From: an uncultured Bacteroidales bacterium
GTDB lineage: Bacteria > Bacteroidota > Bacteroidia > Bacteroidales > Paludibacteraceae
DNA: 64,000 nt
Assembly: GCA_903911085.1 (NCBI GenBank)
Contig: CAIWCC010000111.1
Location: forward strand, 40,733-104,732
Direction: 5' to 3'
The translations under genes and the position numbers were made by a program. The notes beneath the pieces are model-generated. The model had not been told where the DNA came from. It saw nothing but the letters and a program-made list of their open reading frames with translations, and made no database searches. Below are positions 55,405 through 64,000 of this stretch, in pieces (the first letter of the stretch is position 1; each line of letters opens with the position of its first letter).

Positions 55405-58400
55405 TTAATTTATCACCTTTTTGGTAATATATCTATTTCCCAATTGCAGTTGAACTGAGTACATTCCTTTTGGAAGCATATCAATTTCCAATAAATTACT
55501 ATTAGCAATTTTATTCACTACAATGCGTCCCAAAGCATCAAATACTCGAATAGTGGAAGTTGGCATTATATTAGCAATTGACAATTTGCCATTAATCATT
55601 GAAACAACAGGTTCGTTCAGTTTACTAATAATCAACTCACTTTCAGTAGGAATGCGTTGAGCGGATATTGTAAACCTATTATTTATAGTACCAACTGTGG
55701 CAGTGAATGTATAATTAGAATTTAATAAATCGGTAACTACACCAGTTACTTTATCCACCAACATGAGCTTTTCCAAATTGGGTGCTTGGGTGCCATTTGC
55801 TTTAATTGTGGTCGAAACTGCAACTTTGGAATATATTCCAATTGACAAGTTTTGTACATTTGACATTGGAAGCGAATTATAAGCATAGTTCACACCATTC
55901 ATCACACTGTAAACCTGTGGTTTGAATGTATCGAGGGTAAGCCATTTTTCCAAATCCTGTCCAATTTGATAAGTTACACTCTGGTCGTTATCCATAATAA
56001 AAGTAGTGACATCTGAACCTGTAGCATTGCTCACATTCAATTCTACAATATCAGACTGTGGAGTATCAACCATTGCTTGCACACCCTGTCGACTTGTTAA
56101 AGCAAACGAAATTGGACTAGAAACTCCAACTTGCACAAAATAGGCTGCAAACGGATTAATACTTGGAAGTGGTAGAGTTGCTGAGAATTTCGAGTATTGT
56201 GTATATTCGCTAATACCATCCGAGAACGTCATGAAATTAATATTTGCACCAGATCCAGTATATCTACTTAAGTATGGTTGCCCAATTAAGTTCCAACCAT
56301 AGTTGTTACCACCAGCAGCACCCGTATAAGCAGTTACCGAAATACCTTTTTCAACTTCCTTGATTAATACATCAGTAGATAAAGGAAATGCTATTTCTTT
56401 GGTGCCCATTCCATCTGCCATTCCAAAAATATAACCTTTATTGGCCGTAAGCGTTGCACTTGAAATATGACTCCAATTGTTTAAAGTAGTTCCAGAAATA
56501 GCTCTCTGGGAACCATTGTATTCCTTTATAAACCATTCGCCACTAGCGCCCAATGTACCAATAGAATTCCCGTTAGAAAGTTTGATATCTGCCACCGTAA
56601 TGGTACAAGGAAATGACATGAAATACCATTTTTTATCATCTATTGTTTTAAGAAACCTAACCGAAGTTGCTGTTATAGTTTCATCTATTTTGGCACTAAA
56701 TGAATTTGTTTTACCTGCTTTTAGAGTTAATGCACCTACAGTTACAGCATTGTTATTTACATTCAAATTACTTATCGAATCGAGAGCCATACTATATACA
56801 TTTGTTGGTTGATTGAGCGATAAACGACCACCATTTTCAACAGATACAACACTACTGGTAGCTAGCGAAAGGTCAGAAACATTCACATCTGAACTTATCA
56901 CCGTCGGAGCAGCAGTAGTAACCGATTGAATTGCCGACCATGCTCCTGCACCTTGTGTATTTACCGCTTTTACTCTGTAATAATAGTTGGTACTGGCGGT
57001 TAGTCCGGTAATTAAATTATTTAAGTTTCCGCTTGTAATGCCACCTATAGCTGTTGCACCGGCTAAATCAGAAGCTGTTCCATATTCAACGGTGTATGTA
57101 AAAGTCTCAGCACCTTGCGTTGGCGCAGTCCAGTTGGCAGTGAAACCTGAAGCAGTAACAGCACTTGCTGTAGCAATAGTTGGAGCAGCAGGAAGCGTTG
57201 TAAAACTTCCATCTACGGAATAATTTGTACCTGCAGTATTGGTGGCATAACCACGATAATAATATTTAGTATTAGTAGTTAATCCTGTAATATCACGCGT
57301 AAAAGTTCCTGTTGTACCCGCTGTGGTAGCACCGTTTGCAGTCGGAAATGTGTTTGTATCGTAATATGTTCCACGGGCTGTAACTGTTGTTGCACCAGCC
57401 GCCGTAACATTTGCACCAATCGTTGCGGATGTAGCTGCAACGTTGGTTACAGTAGGTGACGTAACTGTTGGAAAACCAATATATGATTTTTCATCGTTAT
57501 ACAAAGCAACTGCATCTGTTTCGTCCCAATCAGTTGTTGTCGTTGTTCCATAGAAAATCATTTCTGAAGCCAATCCTTCAAAAAGACGGTTTTTTTGTCC
57601 GCTATGTCCAAAGATTTGTATTTGTGTATTATCAAAAGCGGGAGTTACTGCTGTACCAGCAGCAGGTGTTCCACTTACAGATGAAGACATTAAAGCCTTA
57701 CCACTTGTGTTATTTATTGAATATCGGACAGCTTGACTAGTCTTAATAACAGGCCCATAAGAGACCCCTGTTATAACTGTGGCCCCAACATATCCCCGAA
57801 GAGCCTGTTTTAATGTTGAAGATGTTAGAAACTGCATTGAAAGTTTACCGGCAGTACCTGAATTTGGTGAAGTAGTTGCAAAAAGCGATTGACCAGATGT
57901 TACTCCAGGACCTGTAAAGTTCCCATCCATTCTCATTATAGCAAAGATATTAATCCCTTTCATATTCTGAAGATTCTGAACTCCTGCACCTCCATCATTA
58001 TCAAAATTTGGAATATTGAAACGTGTATTTGAATTGTATCCGTTATACATTCTCATGGCTGGCATAGCCGTTCCGGGAATTGTTTCAATAACACCATCTA
58101 ATACCAGAGTAGGCTGTGTAGCTAACCCCCAAGTGCCGCCTGCAAGGTATGTTGTATTGGTCGGTGCTGCTGAGGTTAAAGTCATAGTCACCTTATCAGC
58201 ATCCACATCTTTTATAATTCCAATTAACTTACCTTGATTATCAACCAACATATTTCCAGGCTGATAACTATTTGTAGTACCGTATGCATAAAAAGTTGAG
58301 CCTGATGAAACATTAACGGCATTTGTAAGACTAATTGTAGTTCCACTGACAGTGGCAAAAGTTCCTACAGGAATCCCGGTTCCTGAAATTGCCATACCTA

Positions 58401-58932
58401 CAACGGAAGTACCCGGAGCAGTAGCTACAGTTAAAGTTGCATTTGAGGTTGCTGCACTTGTTGTAAATGAATAAACTGCAGCAGTTCCAGCTGCAGTACC
58501 TAATGTAACAGTTGTCCCATTAGTTGTCAAAGCACCATTAACTGTCTGTACAGCCGCAGGATTAGTAGCATTTCTGCCATTTCCACTTTGGTCATACCAC
58601 GTAGTAATAAAGCAAGTTCCTGACCCAATCCAAGTTGTGAGTGTAGTGGCTGTAGCAGCACCTCCTCCAGCTGCAGATATTGGCGAATTGAGCGACACCA
58701 ATCCATTGGAATCAAAATAAACATCTCGCAATTCAGCACCAGCTGCATTGCGCACCCGCACTGCCGGGCCTGTATAGGCAGCTTTCAGTTTGCGCAGCGA
58801 ATACGCCAGTGTTGGGGTTTTGCTGGCATTCTGTGTTAAACCATCTAATACTTGTGCATCCACAAAAATTGTTGAGAATGCAAATGCCACAGCACACGCA
58901 ATTCTCATTAAAGGTAAAAATCTGTAGTTCAT
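55405..58932 (-). CDS. Large T9SS surface protein with arabinofuranosidase-B-like domain (paralogue 3)
   Basis: 1175 residues, the longest of the three. The signal peptide and domain opening (LAYSLRKLKAAYTGPAVRVRNA, FITTWYDQSGNGRNA) are followed by an inserted block (about 145-280; AISGTGIPVGTF, NSYQPGNMLVDNQGKLIGII) and the rest of the domain to about 490. Two FnIII-like domains (about 495-685) follow. A further 400-residue part absent from the paralogues (ENGGRLSLNQPTNVYSMALD, KKWYFMSFPCTIT, YGWNLIGQPYLSRY) resembles the C-terminal beta-helix-like region of other T9SS cargo. A sorting domain (TIRVFDALGRIVVNK...YITKKVIN) ends it. Confidence 0.78.
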   Translation of the reverse strand: MNYRFLPLMRIACAVAFAFSTIFVDAQVLDGLTQNASKTPTLAYSLRKLKAAYTGPAVRVRNAAGAELRDVYFDSNGLVSLNSPISAAGGGAATATTLTTWIGSGTCFITTWYDQSGNGRNATNPAAVQTVNGALTTNGTTVTLGTAAGTAAVYSFTTSAATSNATLTVATAPGTSVVGMAISGTGIPVGTFATVSGTTISLTNAVNVSSGSTFYAYGTTNSYQPGNMLVDNQGKLIGIIKDVDADKVTMTLTSAAPTNTTYLAGGTWGLATQPTLVLDGVIETIPGTAMPAMRMYNGYNSNTRFNIPNFDNDGGAGVQNLQNMKGINIFAIMRMDGNFTGPGVTSGQSLFATTSPNSGTAGKLSMQFLTSSTLKQALRGYVGATVITGVSYGPVIKTSQAVRYSINNTSGKALMSSSVSGTPAAGTAVTPAFDNTQIQIFGHSGQKNRLFEGLASEMIFYGTTTTTDWDETDAVALYNDEKSYIGFPTVTSPTVTNVAATSATIGANVTAAGATTVTARGTYYDTNTFPTANGATTAGTTGTFTRDITGLTTNTKYYYRGYATNTAGTNYSVDGSFTTLPAAPTIATASAVTASGFTANWTAPTQGAETFTYTVEYGTASDLAGATAIGGITSGNLNNLITGLTASTNYYYRVKAVNTQGAGAWSAIQSVTTAAPTVISSDVNVSDLSLATSSVVSVENGGRLSLNQPTNVYSMALDSISNLNVNNNAVTVGALTLKAGKTNSFSAKIDETITATSVRFLKTIDDKKWYFMSFPCTITVADIKLSNGNSIGTLGASGEWFIKEYNGSQRAISGTTLNNWSHISSATLTANKGYIFGMADGMGTKEIAFPLSTDVLIKEVEKGISVTAYTGAAGGNNYGWNLIGQPYLSRYTGSGANINFMTFSDGISEYTQYSKFSATLPLPSINPFAAYFVQVGVSSPISFALTSRQGVQAMVDTPQSDIVELNVSNATGSDVTTFIMDNDQSVTYQIGQDLEKWLTLDTFKPQVYSVMNGVNYAYNSLPMSNVQNLSIGIYSKVAVSTTIKANGTQAPNLEKLMLVDKVTGVVTDLLNSNYTFTATVGTINNRFTISAQRIPTESELIISKLNEPVVSMINGKLSIANIMPTSTIRVFDALGRIVVNKIANSNLLEIDMLPKGMYSVQLQLGNRYITKKVIN

Positions 58933-58958
58933 AATAATTATCTTTAAAATTAATGTGG

Positions 58959-59024
58959 CAAAATTAAATACTAATCAATTTCGCAACTTATTTACATGTT
59001 GCTATTTATAATCTCAATCGGTCA
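58959..59024 (-). promoter_or_regulatory. Promoter with GCAACAT element, paralogue 3
   Basis: Minus strand: -7 box TAATTTTG (58959-58966), GCAACAT (58996-59002) 29 nt upstream, TGACC (59020-59024) with ATTGAGATT between. The layout is almost the same as upstream of paralogue 2. Confidence 0.7.
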
Positions 59025-59188
59025 GAATAGCGGGTGAGTGTTCCAAACGTCCAATAAAGTATCAAAAAACAACTAGCCCAATCCCTATTACCCACCAGCA
59101 CCAGCCTACAACTTTTTACGACGAATAAAGTAACCATAAAAGCTCTATTATACTTTGAAAAAAATTAGCTTATTTAAATAATAGTATT

Positions 59189-59196
59189 TATCTTTG
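59189..59196 (+). promoter_or_regulatory. -7 box candidate for the gene at 59219
   Basis: TATCTTTG fits TAnnTTTG and lies 22 bases before the ATG. The same eight bases occur at 1614-1621 on the plus strand. Confidence 0.45.
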
Positions 59197-59218
59197 ACGA
59201 AATTTTAAAACAAGAAAT

Positions 59219-59626
59219 ATGACTTACACAATTGGAACAAAAGAAAACCCAATGGAATTAAAAACACCACCATTGACCAGCCAATATACAATGCACGTTG
59301 ACCAGAAAGACGGCAAAGAAGTTTTAGTTTGCACTGTTGGCAAAACGATTTTACATTACGATATTCGATGCTTGGACCACCTCCATGCAATGCTGATTGA
59401 ACATGGTGACTGGATGGAGCTTGGTAGTGCCGACGAACAGAAACCCGCAAAAGAAGGAACTGTTGAAGCATGGGGACGCTCCGACACAAATCCTGTTAAC
59501 GGTTGGTATGGTTTAAAAAAAGGACTTCGTGGACGCTTTGGCATGTATATTCCTCCATTAATGGAAAAACTTGGACTAGCTGAACTGACTCATGAAGCTA
59601 AAGGAAATAAAATGAAAGCAATTTAG
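59219..59626 (+). CDS. Uncharacterised cytosolic protein
   Basis: 135 residues, no signal peptide or membrane segment. Conserved-looking blocks are TIGTKENPMELKTPPLTSQYTM, VGKTILHYDIRCLDHLH and VNGWYGLKKGLRGRFGMYIPPLME. The basic, glycine-rich middle and the Trp residues suggest a small folded domain. I do not recognise its function with certainty. It has its own promoter and reads away from the glycan locus, so it probably belongs to the flanking chromosome. Confidence 0.7.
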   Translation: MTYTIGTKENPMELKTPPLTSQYTMHVDQKDGKEVLVCTVGKTILHYDIRCLDHLHAMLIEHGDWMELGSADEQKPAKEGTVEAWGRSDTNPVNGWYGLKKGLRGRFGMYIPPLMEKLGLAELTHEAKGNKMKAI

Positions 59627-59664
59627 ATTAGTAAATGTAGTTCATCACATAGAATTCAAAAAAC

Positions 59665-60216
59665 ATGAATAGAACGTATTTTTCAAAACACAAGATATTC
59701 TTTTTATTAATAGTTACAACATTGAATTGTAGTTGCTTAAGTTTTTTTGAAGATGAGAAATTCACCTTAACTAAAACGGCATATTCTGGTAATGAATTAA
59801 AAATTGATGGGTACTTTTATATTGTCTACGCCTCGAAGGACTCTGTTAATCCTCGAAATACAGGCATTACTTTTTTATACAATAATGGGATAGCTCTCAC
59901 ATCTCGTTTATCCCAATTAAGTTTTCTAAACAATTCTGAAAATGGAGAATTTAATAATTACGTCCAAAACAATCCGAATGTATGGGCTTTATACTCTATA
60001 GAAAATGACAATATCAAGATAGAAGCATTCAAACCTATGGGAGGGATTGGAACACCTATGTATATAAAAGAGGGGAAAATATTAAATGATACTACCTTTC
60101 ATTTAGTCAGAGAATATGCATCATATAATACAAAAGATACTAGGGAGTTAGATGAAACCTACCACTTTAAAAAATTCTCTCCTAAGCCTGATAGTACTAA
60201 TGTTTACATTCAATAG
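59665..60216 (+). CDS. Hypothetical lipoprotein
   Basis: 183 residues with a short N-terminal hydrophobic segment and a lipobox-like NCSCLSFF (Cys about residues 22-24). The rest is beta-rich (GNELKIDGYFYIVYAS, GITFLYNNGIAL, FHLVREYASY) with no recognised domain. It is AT-rich. Small lipoproteins like this are common in the phylum. The next gene starts 59 bases downstream on the same strand and could share its transcript. Confidence 0.65.
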   Translation: MNRTYFSKHKIFFLLIVTTLNCSCLSFFEDEKFTLTKTAYSGNELKIDGYFYIVYASKDSVNPRNTGITFLYNNGIALTSRLSQLSFLNNSENGEFNNYVQNNPNVWALYSIENDNIKIEAFKPMGGIGTPMYIKEGKILNDTTFHLVREYASYNTKDTRELDETYHFKKFSPKPDSTNVYIQ

Positions 60217-60275
60217 ATTGTATAGATTTGCAAGTTTAGCAATAATAATTGAAAATCAATAAAACAATACCTAAA

Positions 60276-61385
60276 ATGAATACTGATAATACAAACTCAA
60301 TAATTATTATTCTAATATTTGGATTTCTTATTTTACTATCTTTTCTGAATATCTCTAATCCGTTGAAAGTAAATAGGAAAGCTAATTTATGGTTTGGCAT
60401 ATTCCTTTTGTTGTGGTCTACATTCTGGTTAGATGAAATATCATTTCTAATTTACGGCAATGAAATAAATAACCAACTGGCTGTTTTTATACACTTTATA
60501 CAGTTTTTGACACCAATTGTTTTCTTTTTCAGTGTGGTATATTTCTCAAACCCTAATCATAAATTTAAAATCACTGATTTAAAGTTTATGATTCTGCCCA
60601 TAATCTTTTTAATATTCTTGCTTCTAAAACAAATAGCAAAAAAAGATAATATAGACTTATATCAAGCCATCCTGACAGGGTTGCTCCTTATTCAGGCCTT
60701 TTTCTTTACAAGTTTATCATACCTAAGAATAAGAAAACACCAAAAAAAAATTCAGCTTTTCTCATCCAATACTAGAGAAATAAATCTTGATTGGTTGGAA
60801 TATATTATTTTCATTGTACTGCTTATGAGTGGAGTATCAGTACTTTATTACATTTTATTCAATCCATTACATCTTAACGTATTTATTAATTCCGCTTATT
60901 TAATTGTGATTTTCAGTATTGCTTATAACTCATTAAAACAAAAGGAAATTTTTCCTTGGAATGAGAAGCAACGAAACGAAATAATTCTAATAGATGAAAA
61001 CTCATTGGATATGAAAAGAAAAATTGTATCGGATGAAGAATTAATCCCTTTAAAATCAAGAATTAATCAGATTATGCAACAAGAAAAACCCTATCTGGAC
61101 TGCGATTTGAATCTTGTGAAATTATCTGAAATGCTTAATATCACTCCACACCAATTATCTTATGTAATTAATTCTGGATTTAACGAAAACTTCTTTCAGT
61201 ATATCAATAAATTCAGGGTCGAAAAAGCAAAAGAATTACTTGCTAAAAATGATATGAATAATCTCACAATTGTAGGCATTGCTTTTGAATCGGGATTTAA
61301 TTCAAAAACATCATTCAATACTACTTTCAAAAAAATCACAGAACAAACACCTTCCGAATACAAAAAAAGTTGTTCCAATTTATAA
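60276..61385 (+). CDS. Membrane-anchored AraC-family transcription regulator
   Basis: About 369 residues from the ATG at 60276 (MNTDNTNSIIIILIFG); the longer frame starts only at TTG. About seven membrane segments fill residues 8-225, followed by an AraC/XylS helix-turn-helix pair (about 265-365: NLVKLSEMLNITPHQLSYVINSGF and NLTIVGIAFESGFNSKTSFNTTFKKITEQTPSEYKK). The sensor would lie in the membrane and the DNA-binding part in the cytosol. Such proteins are known in Bacteroidota but their signals are mostly unknown. It may control the outer-membrane protein gene 150 bases downstream. Confidence 0.85.
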   Translation: MNTDNTNSIIIILIFGFLILLSFLNISNPLKVNRKANLWFGIFLLLWSTFWLDEISFLIYGNEINNQLAVFIHFIQFLTPIVFFFSVVYFSNPNHKFKITDLKFMILPIIFLIFLLLKQIAKKDNIDLYQAILTGLLLIQAFFFTSLSYLRIRKHQKKIQLFSSNTREINLDWLEYIIFIVLLMSGVSVLYYILFNPLHLNVFINSAYLIVIFSIAYNSLKQKEIFPWNEKQRNEIILIDENSLDMKRKIVSDEELIPLKSRINQIMQQEKPYLDCDLNLVKLSEMLNITPHQLSYVINSGFNENFFQYINKFRVEKAKELLAKNDMNNLTIVGIAFESGFNSKTSFNTTFKKITEQTPSEYKKSCSNL

Positions 61386-61493
61386 ATCGGAACACTTGCA
61401 AATCAATATTAATAAGGAAATCAACACTTTATAGTTTTAAATTCTAATGAGTTCCATTTTATAAATACGAACAATCGAGGCAATTTTCAGCAC

Positions 61494-61501
61494 TACTTTT
61501 G
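61494..61501 (+). promoter_or_regulatory. -7 box candidate for the outer-membrane protein gene
   Basis: TACTTTTG fits TAnnTTTG, 32 bases before the chosen ATG at 61534. Confidence 0.5.
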
Positions 61502-61533
61502 CAGCATTATTAATCAACTAAAAAATAATGATA

Positions 61534-62085
61534 ATGAAAAAGTGTATTGAAGTATTAATTGTTTTGCTTTTTGCAAGTTCGAGTTACGCTCAAGTATCGT
61601 TTGATGCTCGGGTAGGTGGAAATCTAAGTGGGATACCAGAAGGCGATTTCACAATGAAATTTGGTGCAAAAGCGGGTTTAGGAATTGACATAGCGCTTTC
61701 TGAACCTGTAGCTCTAAAATCTGGTGTATTTTTTTCTATGAAAGGGGTGTCAAATGGCAAGACCCCATTCGATTTTTTTCCTGAAAACAGAAAAGATTTG
61801 AATTATTTAGAAATCCCAGTATTGGCTTCTTTCAGATTTCCAATTTCCTCTAAATTCTCTATTGCATTAAATGCAGGCCCATCAATCTGTTATCTGGTAA
61901 GCAAAAAACCTGAAGGAATGACCGAAATGAGTTCAACTGATGTTGGCGCAAATGGTGGAGTGGATTTTGAATTTAATAAAAAAATAATAATTGGCATTGA
62001 ATCACAAATTGGCTTATCTGAATTGAATAAAGACAGTAAGCAGCACATTGTCAATTATTCATTGATGCTTGGCTACAAATTCTAA
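61534..62085 (+). CDS. Outer-membrane beta-barrel protein (PorT/OmpW-like size)
   Basis: About 183 residues from the ATG at 61534 (MKKCIEVLIVLLFASSSYAQ, signal peptide); an ATG six bases upstream is also possible. Alternating strands (VSFDARVGGNLSGI, KAGLGIDIALSEPVALKSGVFFSMKG, YLEIPVLASFRFPI, FSIALNAGPSICYLV) and the closing aromatic MLGYKF are typical of the eight-stranded outer-membrane barrel family (OMP_b-brl). Function is unknown. The terminator at 62199 ends its transcript. Confidence 0.82.
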   Translation: MKKCIEVLIVLLFASSSYAQVSFDARVGGNLSGIPEGDFTMKFGAKAGLGIDIALSEPVALKSGVFFSMKGVSNGKTPFDFFPENRKDLNYLEIPVLASFRFPISSKFSIALNAGPSICYLVSKKPEGMTEMSSTDVGANGGVDFEFNKKIIIGIESQIGLSELNKDSKQHIVNYSLMLGYKF

Positions 62086-62198
62086 GGATTTATAAGTATA
62101 AATCTGACACAAAACAATGTCATCAATCTTGATAATTCCAAATTTGTTTTTCTATTACTTATTCTCAGTTTCACACAACATTTAGAAACAAATTAAAA

Positions 62199-62234
62199 GC
62201 CCATCAGTCAACGCAATAATGTTGATTGATGGGC
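62199..62234. terminator. Bidirectional terminator between convergent genes
   Basis: Stem GCCCATCAGTCAAC (62199-62212) and GTTGATTGATGGGC (62221-62234), one wobble pair, with AAAA before and TTTTATTTT after. It serves both the outer-membrane protein gene and the gene ending at 62260. Confidence 0.88.
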
Positions 62235-62259
62235 ATTTTATTTTAACAAGAAATGGATA

Positions 62260-63975
62260 TTACTTCACTGCCAAAGGATTTTCTACCACAGGTAATTTTG
62301 CTTTAGGGGCATTGTCTTTTTCAATGCTAATATCGTTAAAGGCCATTGCTTTTGGCACAATATAGGTAACCGGTAACGACCAACGCAAAGTATTGTAGGC
62401 AAATTGCTCGGTGGTGCCACCCAATGCATATTTGAGCGAAAGCATAGGAAAATCGCTGATATTGGCACAACGAATCATCTTTTCTTCACCTGTTTTTACC
62501 GACACTTTAAATATCGCTATTGGTTTTGTCAATCCCGAATTGCCTTGTTGAATGTTATTTGCACTTAAATTTGCAGTTTCAAACTTACGGATAATGTAGA
62601 AATAATCCAATCCATTTTTAGCTGTTTCGGCTGTGATACCTTTAATAAAATCGGTGTACGATTGACCTTTTGCATAAGAAATATCAATTACACCAGGTGA
62701 TTTCTGATATCCACCAAACATCGAAAAACGAAAGTGTCCGTTCGATTCCTTTACTTTTTGGGTAGGAACTCTGTCGCTCAATAATGTACGCAAAATTCCT
62801 TTGTCAACCAACATTAAATTATTTGTTGGCACTACTCCTTCGGCATCAATATCAAATGAACCAATAAGCGGTGTTCCTGCAAATGACTTAGTAGCTGGTA
62901 ATGCCACTATTGAAATGTTTTCTGAACAAAGACGTTTTCCAATTTTATTTTCAATCTTATTATTCGAACCTCTTGAAGAACCTACTGCATATAGCGGTTC
63001 ACGTGTTGTCAACAAACCATTCCAGCCAAAAAGCTTATTGCCAAACAATTCTGCCAAAGCATCGCCTTCAAAAACCACTGGTCCTTGGTAAGCTTCTTCG
63101 ATAATTGAGGCAGTACGACGCGCTTGTAAAGCATCGGCCATTTGTTTTACATCGGCTTTTATCTTTTCTACAGTTGGCAATTGGTCGTTGGATGGTGCAT
63201 AATACAACAATTGGTCGCGCAATACTTCGCCATCGGCAGCTTGTGTAGTAGCATTTACAAAAAAACAAGCCGCACCAATATTGTATCTAATTTTGGTGGT
63301 TTCGCTGTTTACCAAATAAGTATTATTGTTGATAAAAAACACATCCACAGTAGAACTTTGTATATTCGGATAATTTTTGAAAATAGCTGATACATCTTTT
63401 ATATTCTTTTCCCATAAAGCTTTATCATATTTCAATTTACCAGCTGGCATCAAAAGCGTTACTGGCTTTGTGCGACTGTAATCGTCCAATCTTTCGCTTT
63501 CTTCACTATTTTGTTGAGTTATAGCAGTTTGTTTCTGAGAATAAGTATCAATAGAAGTTTTGTACGATCTATCCAAAGCCGACCAGATAGAACGACGAAT
63601 GGCATAATAATCGTTTTCTATTGGCATGGCAATATTGCTACCACCCGAATTGTAGCTTCTGGAACCACCCACAAAATTTTCGTCGTTGAAGGCATAATCG
63701 CCCACCATTAGTCGGTACGACAATTGACGCATAGGAAATTCTTTTGATGAAATTAAAGCTCCCAATGACGATTTTGCATTAAAAAGTTGTGCATCCGACA
63801 TGTAATTGGCAATAAAAAACGGAGCTTTGTACTTGTCCAATTTCAAATCGGTTAAGCTGCGGCTCATTTCATCCGACAAAGCTTTAAAAACTACTTCATC
63901 GGAAGTGCTTTGAGCTGATAACGACATACTAAAAAAAGAAATGGCAATGTATATTATATATTTTGAAAGTTTCAT
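62260..63975 (-). CDS. Secreted TldD/PmbA-like protein without the metal motif
   Basis: 571 residues with a signal peptide (cut near LSAQ, about residue 22). The TldD/PmbA fold is visible as DALQARRTASIIEEAYQGPVVFEGDALAELFGNKL (about 280-315), GSFDIDAEGVVPTNNLMLVDKGILRTLLSDRVPTQ (about 385-420) and GNSGLTKP...ANISDFPMLSLKYALG. The HExxxH zinc motif of TldD expected after the GP-V-E segment is absent, as in the PmbA-type partner. TldD/PmbA pairs process modified peptides; a lone exported version is common in Bacteroidota but its role is unclear. The start has a normal signal peptide, and no second gene is visible before the window ends. Confidence 0.8.
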   Translation of the reverse strand: MKLSKYIIYIAISFFSMSLSAQSTSDEVVFKALSDEMSRSLTDLKLDKYKAPFFIANYMSDAQLFNAKSSLGALISSKEFPMRQLSYRLMVGDYAFNDENFVGGSRSYNSGGSNIAMPIENDYYAIRRSIWSALDRSYKTSIDTYSQKQTAITQQNSEESERLDDYSRTKPVTLLMPAGKLKYDKALWEKNIKDVSAIFKNYPNIQSSTVDVFFINNNTYLVNSETTKIRYNIGAACFFVNATTQAADGEVLRDQLLYYAPSNDQLPTVEKIKADVKQMADALQARRTASIIEEAYQGPVVFEGDALAELFGNKLFGWNGLLTTREPLYAVGSSRGSNNKIENKIGKRLCSENISIVALPATKSFAGTPLIGSFDIDAEGVVPTNNLMLVDKGILRTLLSDRVPTQKVKESNGHFRFSMFGGYQKSPGVIDISYAKGQSYTDFIKGITAETAKNGLDYFYIIRKFETANLSANNIQQGNSGLTKPIAIFKVSVKTGEEKMIRCANISDFPMLSLKYALGGTTEQFAYNTLRWSLPVTYIVPKAMAFNDISIEKDNAPKAKLPVVENPLAVK

Positions 63976-64000
63976 ATTGTTCTTTTTTTTATTTATTAAT

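Overview
The window looks like a chromosomal piece of a Bacteroidota bacterium, probably order Bacteroidales; a Paludibacter-like genus is only a guess. Reasons: two SusC/SusD pairs, a hybrid two-component regulator, several proteins ending in type IX secretion (T9SS) sorting domains, Bacteroidota-type -7 boxes (TAnnTTTG), low GC, and almost everything on the minus strand.

Layout. (1) 1-1226: a partial heparinase II/III-like protein. (2) 1227-5076: an accessory stretch with an unrecognised two-gene module, structured and repeated DNA, and an AAA_14/DUF4143 ATPase with three direct repeats upstream. (3) 5103-19290: a minus-strand catabolic operon with two PL8-like lyases, a GH43-like enzyme, an MFS sugar transporter, a GH2 enzyme (reading frame broken at a homopolymer) and a second heparinase-like protein. 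(4) 19452-26968: a defence and mobile-DNA island with a type III restriction-modification pair, a KilA-N protein truncated by a hairpin insert, a HEPN-MNT toxin-antitoxin pair whose HEPN gene is destroyed by a REP palindrome, and a decayed REP-associated transposase. (5) 27059-47409: the hybrid two-component sensor and a SusCD region with two SusC, two SusD, three fasciclin (FAS1) lipoproteins and one further lipoprotein. (6) 47760-58932: a GH88/GH105-like unsaturated uronyl hydrolase, a small SpoIIAA/STAS-like protein and three large paralogous T9SS proteins with an arabinofuranosidase-B-like domain. (7) 59219-63975: ordinary flank with two small hypotheticals, a membrane-bound AraC regulator, an outer-membrane beta-barrel protein and a TldD/PmbA-like protein.

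How it may work together (inference): lyases cut an acidic, uronate-containing glycan; SusCD complexes with FAS1 and other lipoproteins bind and import the pieces; the GH88/105, GH43 and GH2 enzymes trim them; the MFS porter takes up the sugar; and the hybrid sensor controls expression. A conserved GCAACAT element with fixed spacing to the -7 box lies upstream of five secreted-protein genes at both ends of the locus (starts 1226, 19290, 52645, 55160, 58932). This suggests one regulon spans the locus despite the island inserted in the middle. The substrate cannot be named from sequence alone.
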